From positions 1-17,164 of the forward strand of contig JAFGCN010000006.1 in assembly GCA_016932615.1 (NCBI GenBank): a stretch of 17,164 bases of DNA, given 5' to 3'. The translations under genes and the position numbers were made by a program. Source of the DNA: Candidatus Aenigmatarchaeota archaeon (GTDB lineage: Archaea; Aenigmatarchaeota; Aenigmatarchaeia; QMZS01). Numbering within the stretch: position 1 is the first letter of the stretch; each line of letters begins with the position of its first letter. A model generated the notes under the pieces. The model did not search any database. It saw only the letters and a program-made list of their open reading frames with translations, and was not told the origin of the DNA. This document shows positions 7,149 to 13,257 of the stretch, piece by piece.

Positions 7149-8105
7149 CTACACCAAAAACTGCAGGTAGTTGAACAGGAAGCCCGTAAAGACAATTCCT
7201 ACAGTCACCAGCCCAAAAAATAGGCCTATTAGCTTCCATTCCATAGCCCTCCGAAGAAGTATTGCCTCAGGAATGCTGAGGGCCGAAACTGACATCATGA
7301 AGGCAAGCGCAGTTCCAAGCGGGACGCCTTTTGCGAAAAGCGCAAAGGCAATCGGCAGGATTGCAACGCAGCTTCCGTACATCGGCACTCCCAGGATAAC
7401 CACTAGCGGCACTGCCAATGCACCCGTTCCTTCAACCACGCGGCCAATAATTTCCTGCGGGACATAATTGTGGATAATTCCTCCTATTGCAACACTTACC
7501 AGAATCCACAGCCACAGCTTCCTCACGATAGACTTTGCCTCCAGGTAGCCGTACTTCAGGCGCTCCCTGTGGCTCCTGAAGATAATTTTCCTGAGCTTTC
7601 CGCTTTGCTGGCAGAAATCCTTATCAAGGTGTTTTTCAAGCCCCATCCTGCCAAGAAGGGCTCCAAGCAGGATTCCGATAAGGATTCCGCTTGCGGCATA
7701 GAAAAAAGCGATTTTCCAGCCAAAATACGCAAAAATAAGGATGAGGAGGTACTCATTCACCAGAGGCGAAGTGATAAGAAACGAGAACATTACTCCAAGG
7801 GGAACGCCTGCCCGGAGAAACCCAAAAAACAGGGGGATGGACGAGCAGGAGCAAAAAGGCGTGACCGCCCCGAAAAGCGCGGCCATGATATTTCCGATTC
7901 CATAGCGGCCCCTTGACATCGTGTCCCTGACCTTCTCCGGTGGAATAAAGCTCCTGAGGTATCCTATGGCCAGAATCATCCCAAACAGCAGAAGCAGGAT
8001 TTTTGCCGAGTCGTAAACGAAAAAGTTGAAGAACTGAGCTATGGCTGAAGCCCGGTCAAGAAGCAAAACCTGATAAAAAAGAAAATCTACGATTTCCTGC
8101 AACAT
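7149..8105 (-). CDS. DUF318/ArsP-family permease
   Basis: A 318-residue membrane protein with about eight helices in two homologous halves. The first half has TPFCSCSSIPLFFGFL (82-97; Cys85, Cys87, preceded by FGAV), followed by the conserved AGVPLGVMFSFLITSPLVNE. The second half has GVPMYGSCVAILPIA (239-253; Cys246) followed by AKGVPLGTALAFMMSVSALSIPE. These match the PF03773 permease family, whose characterised members export organoarsenicals or are linked to metal efflux. The paired cysteines may bind metal(loid). A basic loop (residues 152-195) separates the halves. The ATG overlaps the stop of the small Cys-rich gene by one base, so the two are translationally coupled. The divergent ArsR repressor suggests metal(loid)-induced expression. 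Confidence 0.88.
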   Translation of the reverse strand: MLQEIVDFLFYQVLLLDRASAIAQFFNFFVYDSAKILLLLFGMILAIGYLRSFIPPEKVRDTMSRGRYGIGNIMAALFGAVTPFCSCSSIPLFFGFLRAGVPLGVMFSFLITSPLVNEYLLILIFAYFGWKIAFFYAASGILIGILLGALLGRMGLEKHLDKDFCQQSGKLRKIIFRSHRERLKYGYLEAKSIVRKLWLWILVSVAIGGIIHNYVPQEIIGRVVEGTGALAVPLVVILGVPMYGSCVAILPIAFALFAKGVPLGTALAFMMSVSALSIPEAILLRRAMEWKLIGLFFGLVTVGIVFTGFLFNYLQFLV

Positions 8106-8212
8106 TAGTAGTCTTCTTCTTCAAAGTCGCCGCCACCGCAGCACCAGCATCTCCCATCGCATCCCTTATCCTCAGAAGACTTATCTGCCTTTTTGGCTGA
8201 TTTGCCGGACAT
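8105..8212 (-). CDS. Small Cys-rich protein coupled to the permease
   Basis: A 35-residue protein starting MSGKSAKKADKSSEDKG. It has a basic/acidic N-terminal half, a Cys cluster DGRCWCCGGGD with Cys at 18, 22, 24 and 25, and an acidic end (FEEEDY). The stop TAA shares one base with the permease ATG (TAATG), and the start sits about 30 nt from an AT-rich box at about 8241-8250 in the ArsR-controlled divergent region. The CxxxCxCC pattern next to acidic residues suggests a thiolate metal-binding peptide, possibly a carrier delivering metal(loid) to the permease or buffering it. A modified-peptide precursor is an alternative, though no radical-SAM gene lies beside it. The reading frame and overlap are direct; the function is inference. 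Confidence 0.7.
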   Translation of the reverse strand: MSGKSAKKADKSSEDKGCDGRCWCCGGGDFEEEDY

Positions 8213-8249
8213 ACCTTTTCCTGATTTTTCCACGACCATTAATTATATC

Positions 8250-8259
8250 TATATATTTA
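8250..8259 (+). promoter_or_regulatory. TATA-like box of the arsR-type gene
   Basis: TATATATTTA is centred about 29 nt upstream of the ArsR ATG. The adjoining AT-rich stretch 8241-8250, read on the minus strand (AGATATAATT), sits at a matching distance from the small Cys-rich gene, so the interval holds back-to-back promoters. Confidence 0.45.
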
Positions 8260-8285
8260 TAACTATAAATACTTGCTATAGTTAT
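8259..8285. promoter_or_regulatory. Inverted-repeat operator for the ArsR-type repressor
   Basis: ATAACTATA (8259-8267) and TATAGTTAT (8277-8285) are perfect 9-bp inverted repeats separated by 9 bp. The right arm overlaps the first two bases of the ArsR ATG, and the left arm abuts the TATA-like box. ArsR-family dimers bind such imperfect or perfect dyads, and the position would block transcription of the repressor's own gene and probably of the divergent permease operon. Confidence 0.6.
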
Positions 8286-8550
8286 GAAACCTGCTTCAAG
8301 GGTGTTCAAGGCACTCTGCGACGAAACGAGATTCAAATTGGTCGAAAACCTCCTCTGCGGGGAAAAGTGCGTCTGCGAGCTGATAAAGCCCACCGGAAGA
8401 GCGCAGTCGACAGTTTCCCTCCAGCTCAGAAAGCTCGAATCAGAAGGAATTGTAGAAAGCAGGAGGGCCGGAAAAAATATCTACTACCAGCTAAAAGATC
8501 CGCGGGTTTCCAAAATATTCAAAGTTCTGGGCTATAAGGTAAATGGCTAA
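8284..8550 (+). CDS. ArsR-family metal-sensing transcriptional repressor
   Basis: An 88-residue winged-helix protein. FKALCDETRFKLVENLL is the classical ArsR N-terminus, GEKCVCEL (27-33; Cys29, Cys31) is the CxC metal-binding box of the sensing helix, and AQSTVSLQLRKLESEGIVESRRAGKNIYYQL is the recognition helix and wing. Cys12 and Cys25 are extra candidate ligands. In this family, binding of As(III)/Sb(III) or soft metals at the CxC site releases DNA. It is divergent from the Cys-rich peptide and permease genes, with a 9-bp inverted repeat overlapping its own start. It therefore most likely represses both directions until metal(loid) accumulates. Which metal cannot be told from sequence. Confidence 0.9.
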   Translation: MKPASRVFKALCDETRFKLVENLLCGEKCVCELIKPTGRAQSTVSLQLRKLESEGIVESRRAGKNIYYQLKDPRVSKIFKVLGYKVNG

Positions 8551-8583
8551 ATTCAAATGGAAATGAGATTAATGCAATTAGGT

Positions 8584-9312
8584 TTATAGGGCTCCAAGGG
8601 CAATAACGAGCAGCACGCCCACCACAAATGAAACAAGGGTTCCATACCCGGACACACGGCAACAGGAGCTTGGTATCAGCTCGTCAACAGAAATGTAAAT
8701 CATAAGCCCCGCCGCAGCCCCAATCAAAAGCCCCACCACATCCAACGGAAAGTAGCTGGAAAGGTAATGCGCCGCGAAAAGCCCGATGAGCGTGGGTATA
8801 ATCGTAGAAACCGAAACCAAAAATGCCTTCAGGCGGTTCCCATTAACCTTGTAGTAAGGGGCCGAGGTGCATATTGCCTCCGGAATGTCGTGAATTGCAA
8901 TGGCCACAGCTATGGCAAAAGACAGCTTGAAGTCAGACGCCGAAACTATTCCCATGGCAAGCCCCTCCGGGAAATTATGCAGGAAAATTCCAAGGAAAAG
9001 GTAATAAACCGTCTTTTTCAGCTCAAGGTCTTTTGAGCCGCCGGCGCAAATAGAGGGATGGATATGAGGCACAACTTTGTCCACCAGAATCATCACGGCC
9101 GTTCCAAGCGCCAGCCCCGCAGCGCAGGTCCATATAGAAGACAACTCTATGCTCTCAGGGATGAGGTCAAGAAATGATATGGAGATCATAACTCCTGCCG
9201 CAAAAGACAGGAGGTTATAAACCATGAAATCCGAGGGCTTTTTAAGAACCCCGATAAGCGAGCCAATAACAGGCCCCAGGATGCAGACAGCCACTATTGC
9301 AAGGAGGTCCAT
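8584..9312 (-). CDS. ZIP-family divalent metal transporter
   Basis: A 242-residue membrane protein with about eight helices. The metal-binding motifs of helices IV and V are present: HNFPEGLA (112-119) and HDIPEAI (141-147). LDLIPES (49-54) in helix II and VDELIP (209-214) are also typical. A His-containing loop (HIHPSIC, 83-89) between helices III and IV is the usual variable cytoplasmic metal-rich loop. ZIP proteins import Zn, Fe or Mn into the cytoplasm. The gene is convergent with arsR and divergent from the DUF5320 gene. A weak AT-rich box near 9326-9340 gives it its own promoter. Specificity is not decidable, but the iron/redox context downstream makes Fe a candidate. Confidence 0.9.
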   Translation of the reverse strand: MDLLAIVAVCILGPVIGSLIGVLKKPSDFMVYNLLSFAAGVMISISFLDLIPESIELSSIWTCAAGLALGTAVMILVDKVVPHIHPSICAGGSKDLELKKTVYYLFLGIFLHNFPEGLAMGIVSASDFKLSFAIAVAIAIHDIPEAICTSAPYYKVNGNRLKAFLVSVSTIIPTLIGLFAAHYLSSYFPLDVVGLLIGAAAGLMIYISVDELIPSSCCRVSGYGTLVSFVVGVLLVIALGAL

Positions 9313-9376
9313 AAACTAAGCAGCCAAATAAGTTTAATGTCAGTGTTAATGCCGCAAAAATCCTCGGGAGGTAAAT

Positions 9377-9394
9377 TTTAAATATATATTCATA
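9377..9394 (+). promoter_or_regulatory. Promoter with shared 18-bp motif, copy 1 (DUF5320 gene)
   Basis: TTTAAATATATATTCATA lies 20 nt before the ATG at 9415. It matches the consensus TATRAATATAKATTCATA, also found before the NifX-like operon (9786) and the second DUF5320 gene (17060). Its left part is a TATA-like box; the conserved ATTCATA downstream of it is not expected from TATA alone and may be an operator. Confidence 0.55.
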
Positions 9395-9414
9395 AAACAT
9401 TATAGGTGAGTAAA

Positions 9415-9759
9415 ATGCCAGCACTAGATAGAACCGGTCCAATGGGTCTTGGCCCAGGAACCGGATGGGGAATGGGAATCTGCTACAGCCCTTATGGGGT
9501 TTGGCCGGGAATGGGATACCGATATTCCGGCAGAAGGCCTGGCAGGCGGATGAGGCGATGGTCAATTCCTTTTGCCTTCGGACAATATGGGATATACGAG
9601 CAGCCGGAAGCGCCAGAGACAAGAGAGGAAGCAAGGGCCTACGCTGCAGAAGAAATCCAGCAGGCAGAGAGAATAATCGAAGAGCTAAGTGAATACATCC
9701 GGGAAATGAAGGAATACCTAAGCCAAACCAGGGAAGAGCAGAATGAGAGAAAGGCGTAA
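9415..9759 (+). CDS. DUF5320-family small protein
   Basis: A 114-residue protein. The N-terminal block PALDRTGPMGLGPGTGWGMGIC is the Gly/Pro-rich signature of DUF5320 (MPxxDxTGPxGxGPxTGxGxGxC). It is followed by an aromatic/Arg-rich linker and a charged coiled-coil helix (about 69-110). The family function is unknown, but such genes are repeatedly found beside NifX/NifB-like domain proteins and ferredoxin-MinD ATPases, as here. I chose the ATG at 9415 because the family starts at this Met-Pro; a GTG three codons earlier is in frame. AGGTGAG lies 6-12 nt upstream as a Shine-Dalgarno site. A second, partial copy starts at 17094. Cys23 ends the block. Confidence 0.8.
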   Translation: MPALDRTGPMGLGPGTGWGMGICYSPYGVWPGMGYRYSGRRPGRRMRRWSIPFAFGQYGIYEQPEAPETREEARAYAAEEIQQAERIIEELSEYIREMKEYLSQTREEQNERKA

Positions 9760-9770
9760 ATGCCGCGATT

Positions 9771-9784
9771 GCTTTTTGTTTTGT
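9771..9784 (+). terminator. T-rich tract after the DUF5320 gene
   Basis: GCTTTTTGTTTTGTTT begins about 10 nt past the DUF5320 stop, immediately before the promoter of the NifX-like operon. T-rich tracts are the usual archaeal termination signal. Confidence 0.35.
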
Positions 9785-9785
9785 T

Positions 9786-9803
9786 TATAAATATAGATTC
9801 ATA
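9786..9803 (+). promoter_or_regulatory. Promoter with shared 18-bp motif, copy 2 (NifX-like operon)
   Basis: TATAAATATAGATTCATA lies 18 nt before the ATG at 9822, with TTTATAAATATA as an excellent archaeal TATA box. ATTCATAA is followed seven bases later by an imperfect reverse copy, TTATGCGAAT (9812-9821), which may form a second operator arm next to the start codon. Confidence 0.6.
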
Positions 9804-9821
9804 ACTATCTCTTATGCGAAT

Positions 9822-10163
9822 ATGAAAATTGCAATAAGTTCAACTGGAAATACGCTTGAAAGCGAAGTAAGCGAGGTATTTGCAAGGTGCCCATACTTTT
9901 TAATCGTCGAAACGGAAGGCAAAAGCTACCATCTGGCAGAAGCGGTAAAGAATGAGTACATAAACGCGGGAAGCGCTGGCATCCGGGCTGCAGAGCTGAT
10001 TGCCGAAAAAGGCGCAAATGGCGTAATCGCGGGGGACTTTGGCCCGAGGGCAGTCGATGTTCTCAGCCAGTTCAACATAAAGGCATGGCGCAAAAAAGGC
10101 GCTGTAAAAGAAGCCCTGGAAGAAGTCCTCTCAAAGCCCGCAGAAGAAGAGGGAACAGAATAA
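9822..10163 (+). CDS. NifX/NifB C-terminal-like (dinitrogenase FeMo-cofactor biosynthesis family) protein 1
   Basis: A 113-residue single-domain protein of the PF02579 fold. KIAISSTGNTLESEVSEVFARCPYFLIVE is the start; AGIRAAELIAEKGANGVIAGDFGPRAVDVL is the second conserved half. In this family the domain binds Fe-S or Fe-Mo precursor clusters. The usual HFGRC motif is replaced by VFARC, but Cys23 is kept. No nitrogenase genes are visible, so a role outside nitrogen fixation (metal cluster carriage or redox sensing) is more likely. Its TAA overlaps the ATG of the next gene by one base (TAATG), which makes the two genes coupled. Confidence 0.85.
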   Translation: MKIAISSTGNTLESEVSEVFARCPYFLIVETEGKSYHLAEAVKNEYINAGSAGIRAAELIAEKGANGVIAGDFGPRAVDVLSQFNIKAWRKKGAVKEALEEVLSKPAEEEGTE

Positions 10164-10522
10164 TGATTATTGCTGTGCCTACCGAAGGCAAAAAGGGAAT
10201 GGATGAAAAAGTTGCCCTGCACTTTGGCAGATGCGAAACCTATACGCTCATAGATGAAAACGGAAAATTAATCGGCATTATAGGCAACACAAGCGAGCAC
10301 ATGGGCGGGGTTGGGCTTCCGCCGGAACTTCTCAAAAAACACGGCGCTGAAGTTCTACTGTGTGGAGACCTGGGGCCAAGGGCAATTGAAATGTGCAAAA
10401 GCTTGGGAATAGAGGTCTGGATATCCAGAGCAGAAACCGTAAAAGAAATCCACCGCCTATGGAAGGAAGGCAAAGCCAAAAAGGCAGGGCCTGAAGATGC
10501 CTGTGAGGAGCACAGAAAATGA
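10163..10522 (+). CDS. NifX/NifB C-terminal-like protein 2
   Basis: A 119-residue paralogue of the preceding protein. MIIAVPTEGKKGMDEKVALHFGRCETYTLID contains the full HFGRC motif (Cys24) of the PF02579 family, followed by NTSEHMGGVGLPPELLKKHG and LLCGDLGPRAIEMCKSLGI. The start at 10163 is the Met opening the conserved first strand and overlaps the upstream stop; a longer in-frame frame from 10085 lies inside gene 1 and encodes an Arg-rich, non-family stretch. The gene ends in an ATGA overlap with the MinD-type ATPase. Two paralogues in tandem suggest a heteromeric cluster-binding unit with that ATPase. The C-terminus (EDACEEHRK) adds one more Cys. Confidence 0.87.
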   Translation: MIIAVPTEGKKGMDEKVALHFGRCETYTLIDENGKLIGIIGNTSEHMGGVGLPPELLKKHGAEVLLCGDLGPRAIEMCKSLGIEVWISRAETVKEIHRLWKEGKAKKAGPEDACEEHRK

Positions 10523-11394
10523 AAATTGCAGTTACCGGAGGAAAGGGAGGCACCGGAAAGTCAATGGTTGCAACGTCTCTTGCCGTGGAATTTGCGAAAA
10601 TAAAAAAGACTATGCTTGTTGACGCCGATGTCGAGTGCCCAAACGACTACCTGATGCTCTCCATAAAGAGAAGGGCTCTTGGAAAAATCTGGCAGCCAAT
10701 ACCAAAGTGGGACTTCAAAAAATGCACAAAGTGCGGCAAGTGCGCCTTTGCATGCAAGCAAAACGCAATCGCTTTTGCAAAAGGAAAATACCCTGCCTTC
10801 ATAAAAGAAAACTGCATCGGCTGCAAGGCCTGCCTGCTGGCATGCCCGGAAAACGCAATAAGCGAGGACAGAAAGGAGATTGGAAAGGTTCACACCGGAA
10901 ATAATTACGGGGTCTACCTTGTTTCAGGCGAGCTGAAGCTTGGAGAGCATGCTTCCGGAGAAGTGGTTTCGGAGCTTAGAAAGCGCTCTGACGAGCTAAG
11001 CGCAAAGCGGGGCTCGGAAGTGGTGATTATAGACTCTGCCGCGGGAATCGGCTGCCCGGTCATAGCTTCCCTTGTCGGAACCGACTATATTGTCGCAGTT
11101 ACGGAGCCCACCCCCGCGGCGTTTCAGGACCTCAAGAGAATTCTTTACCTTGCAGGGCACTTCAAAATCAGGCACGGGCTTGTCATAAACAAAAGCGACC
11201 TGGACACGGAATTCTGCAAAGAGGTGGAAAATTTTGCCAGGAAAAAAGGCATCCCAATCCTGGGAAAAATTCCTTACAAAAAAGATTTTGTCAGGGCTGC
11301 CGTTAAAATGAAGCCGGTAACCGACTTATACCCAAAATACAGTAAACTTTTTGGAAAGCTCGCCATGAAAATTTCATCTGAAGTAAGGCGCTAA
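10519..11394 (+). CDS. MinD/Mrp-type ATPase with two inserted 4Fe-4S motifs
   Basis: A 291-residue cytoplasmic P-loop ATPase. The deviant Walker A is TGGKGGTGKS (6-15) and switch I is LVDADVECPN. A ferredoxin-like insertion follows: CxxCxxCxxxC at 69-79 (CTKCGKCAFAC) and at 99-109 (CIGCKACLLAC), then VVIIDSAAGIGCPV (switch II) and NKSDLD. This is the archaeal/anaerobe MinD-ferredoxin family, related to ApbC/Nbp35-type Fe-S carriers but with the ferredoxin domain inside rather than at an end. It overlaps the preceding NifX-like gene by 4 bp (ATGA). The three proteins probably form an ATP-driven, electron-linked metal-cluster or redox device; the product is unknown. Its stop overlaps the convergent winged-helix gene by 3-4 bp. 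Confidence 0.9.
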   Translation: MKIAVTGGKGGTGKSMVATSLAVEFAKIKKTMLVDADVECPNDYLMLSIKRRALGKIWQPIPKWDFKKCTKCGKCAFACKQNAIAFAKGKYPAFIKENCIGCKACLLACPENAISEDRKEIGKVHTGNNYGVYLVSGELKLGEHASGEVVSELRKRSDELSAKRGSEVVIIDSAAGIGCPVIASLVGTDYIVAVTEPTPAAFQDLKRILYLAGHFKIRHGLVINKSDLDTEFCKEVENFARKKGIPILGKIPYKKDFVRAAVKMKPVTDLYPKYSKLFGKLAMKISSEVRR

Positions 11395-11840
11395 ATGCAA
11401 CTGGCAATTTCATCGCTCAGGAGCACTATCCTTATCTTGCCCTTGTTTTCCTTGGTTATGATGCCCCTCTCCTGAAGCTTTTCAAGTATTCGAAAAGTCT
11501 TTACCTTTCCAAGTCCCGTCTGCTGCGAAAGTTTTGCCTGGGTGCTCTTCCCCCCGCTTTCCAGAAGCGATGACACCACAAGACCTTCCTCCTTTGCCAG
11601 AAACTTCTTGATGGCCTCCAGGCCAAGGCGGTTTTTTGGGATAAAAGAGTATGCGATTGCGCTGCCTATAAAAAGCCCGATTGAAGCCACAAGAGGTATG
11701 CAAAGCGGAATTGGAAAGCTGCAGGTGCAGGAATTTCCGCTCTGGATATTTTCCTGCGCGTAAAGGGACATCGCGGACACTATGAATATGAAAGCCGAAA
11801 GCATAAGGACTCCAGTAAGCACCTTTTTTTGCTTTTCCAT
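11391..11840 (-). CDS. Membrane-anchored winged-helix regulator with external Cys loop
   Basis: A 149-residue protein. One membrane helix (about 9-27) is followed by a short external loop, CTCSFPIPLC (38-47, three Cys), and a second helix (about 48-66), which puts both ends in the cytoplasm. Residues 72-145 form a winged helix: EAIKKFLAKEEGLVVSSLLE, then QAKLSQQTGLGKVKTFRILEKLQERGIITKE with a wing KGKIRIVLL. Such MarR/IclR-like membrane regulators are known in archaea but are mostly uncharacterised. The external cysteines beside a divergent thioredoxin-CcdA gene suggest a redox or metal sensor for that operon; this is inference. The stop is TAG, overlapping the convergent ATPase gene. It shares one TATA element with the divergent gene. 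Confidence 0.8.
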   Translation of the reverse strand: MEKQKKVLTGVLMLSAFIFIVSAMSLYAQENIQSGNSCTCSFPIPLCIPLVASIGLFIGSAIAYSFIPKNRLGLEAIKKFLAKEEGLVVSSLLESGGKSTQAKLSQQTGLGKVKTFRILEKLQERGIITKENKGKIRIVLLSDEIASCI

Positions 11841-11855
11841 AAGGATTTCATATTT

Positions 11856-11882
11856 TGAAACCTAAATATATATAATGTTTCA
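11856..11882. promoter_or_regulatory. Symmetric bidirectional promoter
   Basis: TGAAAC (11856-11861) and GTTTCA (11877-11882) flank CTAAATATATATAAT. The TATA centre (about 11869) is about 28 bp from both the winged-helix ATG (11840, minus) and the ATG at 11896 (plus). Each TGAAAC sits just upstream of the TATA box in its own direction, where a BRE for TFB is expected. One TATA element flanked by two BREs could thus drive both genes leaderlessly. The dyad could also be a repressor operator. Confidence 0.6.
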
Positions 11883-11895
11883 GACGTCTTTTTTC

Positions 11896-13257
11896 ATGGA
11901 AAATGGCAATTTTTCCCAGGCCGTTCTGGCTTTGCTGATTGCAGTGTCTTTGGTGTCAACTTTGATGCCATTTCCTGCGATGGCGCAGGAAGAGCACGAT
12001 ACTGTCGCGATAATGTTCTGGGCCGAAGGATGCCCTCACTGCGCTTCAGAGAAAGAATTCCTGAAGTCAATGGCGGAAAAATACCCTGCCTTCAGGGCAG
12101 ACCTGTATGAAGTTGCTTACAATGAGTCCAACCGCGAACTCTTCTCGGAGTTTGCAAAGTGTTACGAGGGAAGCGTCCAGGGGGTTCCGGTGCTCATTCT
12201 TGGAAACGACTACCTGACCGGGTACTCCGATGCTTACTCTGCGGAATTCGAGGAAAAAATCCGGCTTTGCATTGAAAACGGCTGCCTTGACCCTTATGAA
12301 CGTCTTGAGGAATACCGGGAGAACCAATCCTGCATAGACTCAAACCAAACCGTCAACCAGGACATAGATATTCCGTTCATAGGAAAAATCGACGCTGCCG
12401 AGATGTCACTGCCCCTCCTTGCTGTAGTCATCGGATTCCTGGATGGCTTCAACCCCTGCGCATTTTTTGTCCTGTTCTTTCTTTTGAGCATGCTGGTCTA
12501 TGCCAAATCAAGAAAAAGGATGCTGCTTATAGGTGGAATATTCGTGTTCTTCTCTGGCTTTGTATATCTCCTCTTCATGGCGGCGTGGCTAAGCTTCTTT
12601 CAGGTTGCAGGAGCCCTTCCAATAGTAACCACTTTCGCAGGGCTTGTCGCGCTCATTATCGGAGCCGTCAATGTAAAGGATTTCTTTTTCTTCAAAAAAG
12701 GGGTCTCATTTTCCATATCTGACGAAAACCGCTCCAGGCTTGCAAGGCGGATGAGGGAGCTCCTGAAAGCGGATTCCCTGCCCACCCTTGTTTTTGCCAC
12801 TGCAGTGCTGGCCATTGCAGCAAACAGCTATGAGCTTTTGTGCACTGCCGGCTTTCCAATGGTGTTTACAAGGATACTTACAATGAATAACCTTTCCTCG
12901 CTTGAATACCTGTCATACCTTGTCCTTTACAACGCAGTATATGTGCTGCCGCTGCTGACCATAGTCATTATCTTCTCCTATACCATGGGGGCAAGAAAGC
13001 TCACCCAGGGTGAAGGGGAAATCCTGAAGCTGCTGTCCGGGCTCATGATGTTCTTCCTGGGAGCCGTCCTTATCTTAAGCCCTGCGCTCCTGACAAACCT
13101 GCTTGCAACAGCGATTATTCTCTTGTTTGCGGTCTTATCTGCCAGTGTAATAGTGCTTGCCAAAAAAGCATTTTTTCAGGAAAACATTTCTCCAGGGCAG
13201 GGCCTGGGGGAAGAAAGAAGAAAAGATTTAGATGGAAAAAGAGGCGATAATTTATGA
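11896..13257 (+). CDS. Secreted thioredoxin-like domain fused to CcdA/DsbD-type membrane electron transporter
   Basis: A 453-residue protein. A signal peptide or anchor (residues 9-30, ending at AMA) leads to an external thioredoxin-like domain with CPHC (46-49) and a cis-Pro motif (QGVPVL, 95-100). Extra external Cys lie at 89, 125, 130 and 146. From about residue 170 there are about six to eight membrane helices with the two CcdA cysteines: GFNPCAF (Cys188) and LLCTAGFP (Cys316). CcdA/DsbD domains pass electrons from cytoplasmic thiols to external thioredoxin-like domains. I prefer ATG 11896 over the in-frame ATG 11875, because 11875 lies directly against the TATA box and would not be in the mRNA. 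It overlaps the gcvH-like gene (ATGA), making a lipoyl protein a candidate cytoplasmic donor. Confidence 0.88.
   Translation: MENGNFSQAVLALLIAVSLVSTLMPFPAMAQEEHDTVAIMFWAEGCPHCASEKEFLKSMAEKYPAFRADLYEVAYNESNRELFSEFAKCYEGSVQGVPVLILGNDYLTGYSDAYSAEFEEKIRLCIENGCLDPYERLEEYRENQSCIDSNQTVNQDIDIPFIGKIDAAEMSLPLLAVVIGFLDGFNPCAFFVLFFLLSMLVYAKSRKRMLLIGGIFVFFSGFVYLLFMAAWLSFFQVAGALPIVTTFAGLVALIIGAVNVKDFFFFKKGVSFSISDENRSRLARRMRELLKADSLPTLVFATAVLAIAANSYELLCTAGFPMVFTRILTMNNLSSLEYLSYLVLYNAVYVLPLLTIVIIFSYTMGARKLTQGEGEILKLLSGLMMFFLGAVLILSPALLTNLLATAIILLFAVLSASVIVLAKKAFFQENISPGQGLGEERRKDLDGKRGDNL

Noticed and set aside
7470-7916. A 148-codon frame on the plus strand opposite the permease
   Set aside because: It is antisense to a clear membrane protein gene and has a Lys/Pro/Arg-rich, non-protein-like composition.
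9242-9634. A 130-codon minus-strand frame across the ZIP start and the DUF5320 gene
   Set aside because: It spans two promoters and runs opposite a recognised DUF5320 gene; no family similarity.
9822-11394. Nitrogen-fixation operon
   Set aside because: NifX-like domains alone do not indicate nitrogenase; no nifH, nifD, nifK or nifB is visible and the HFGRC family has many other contexts.
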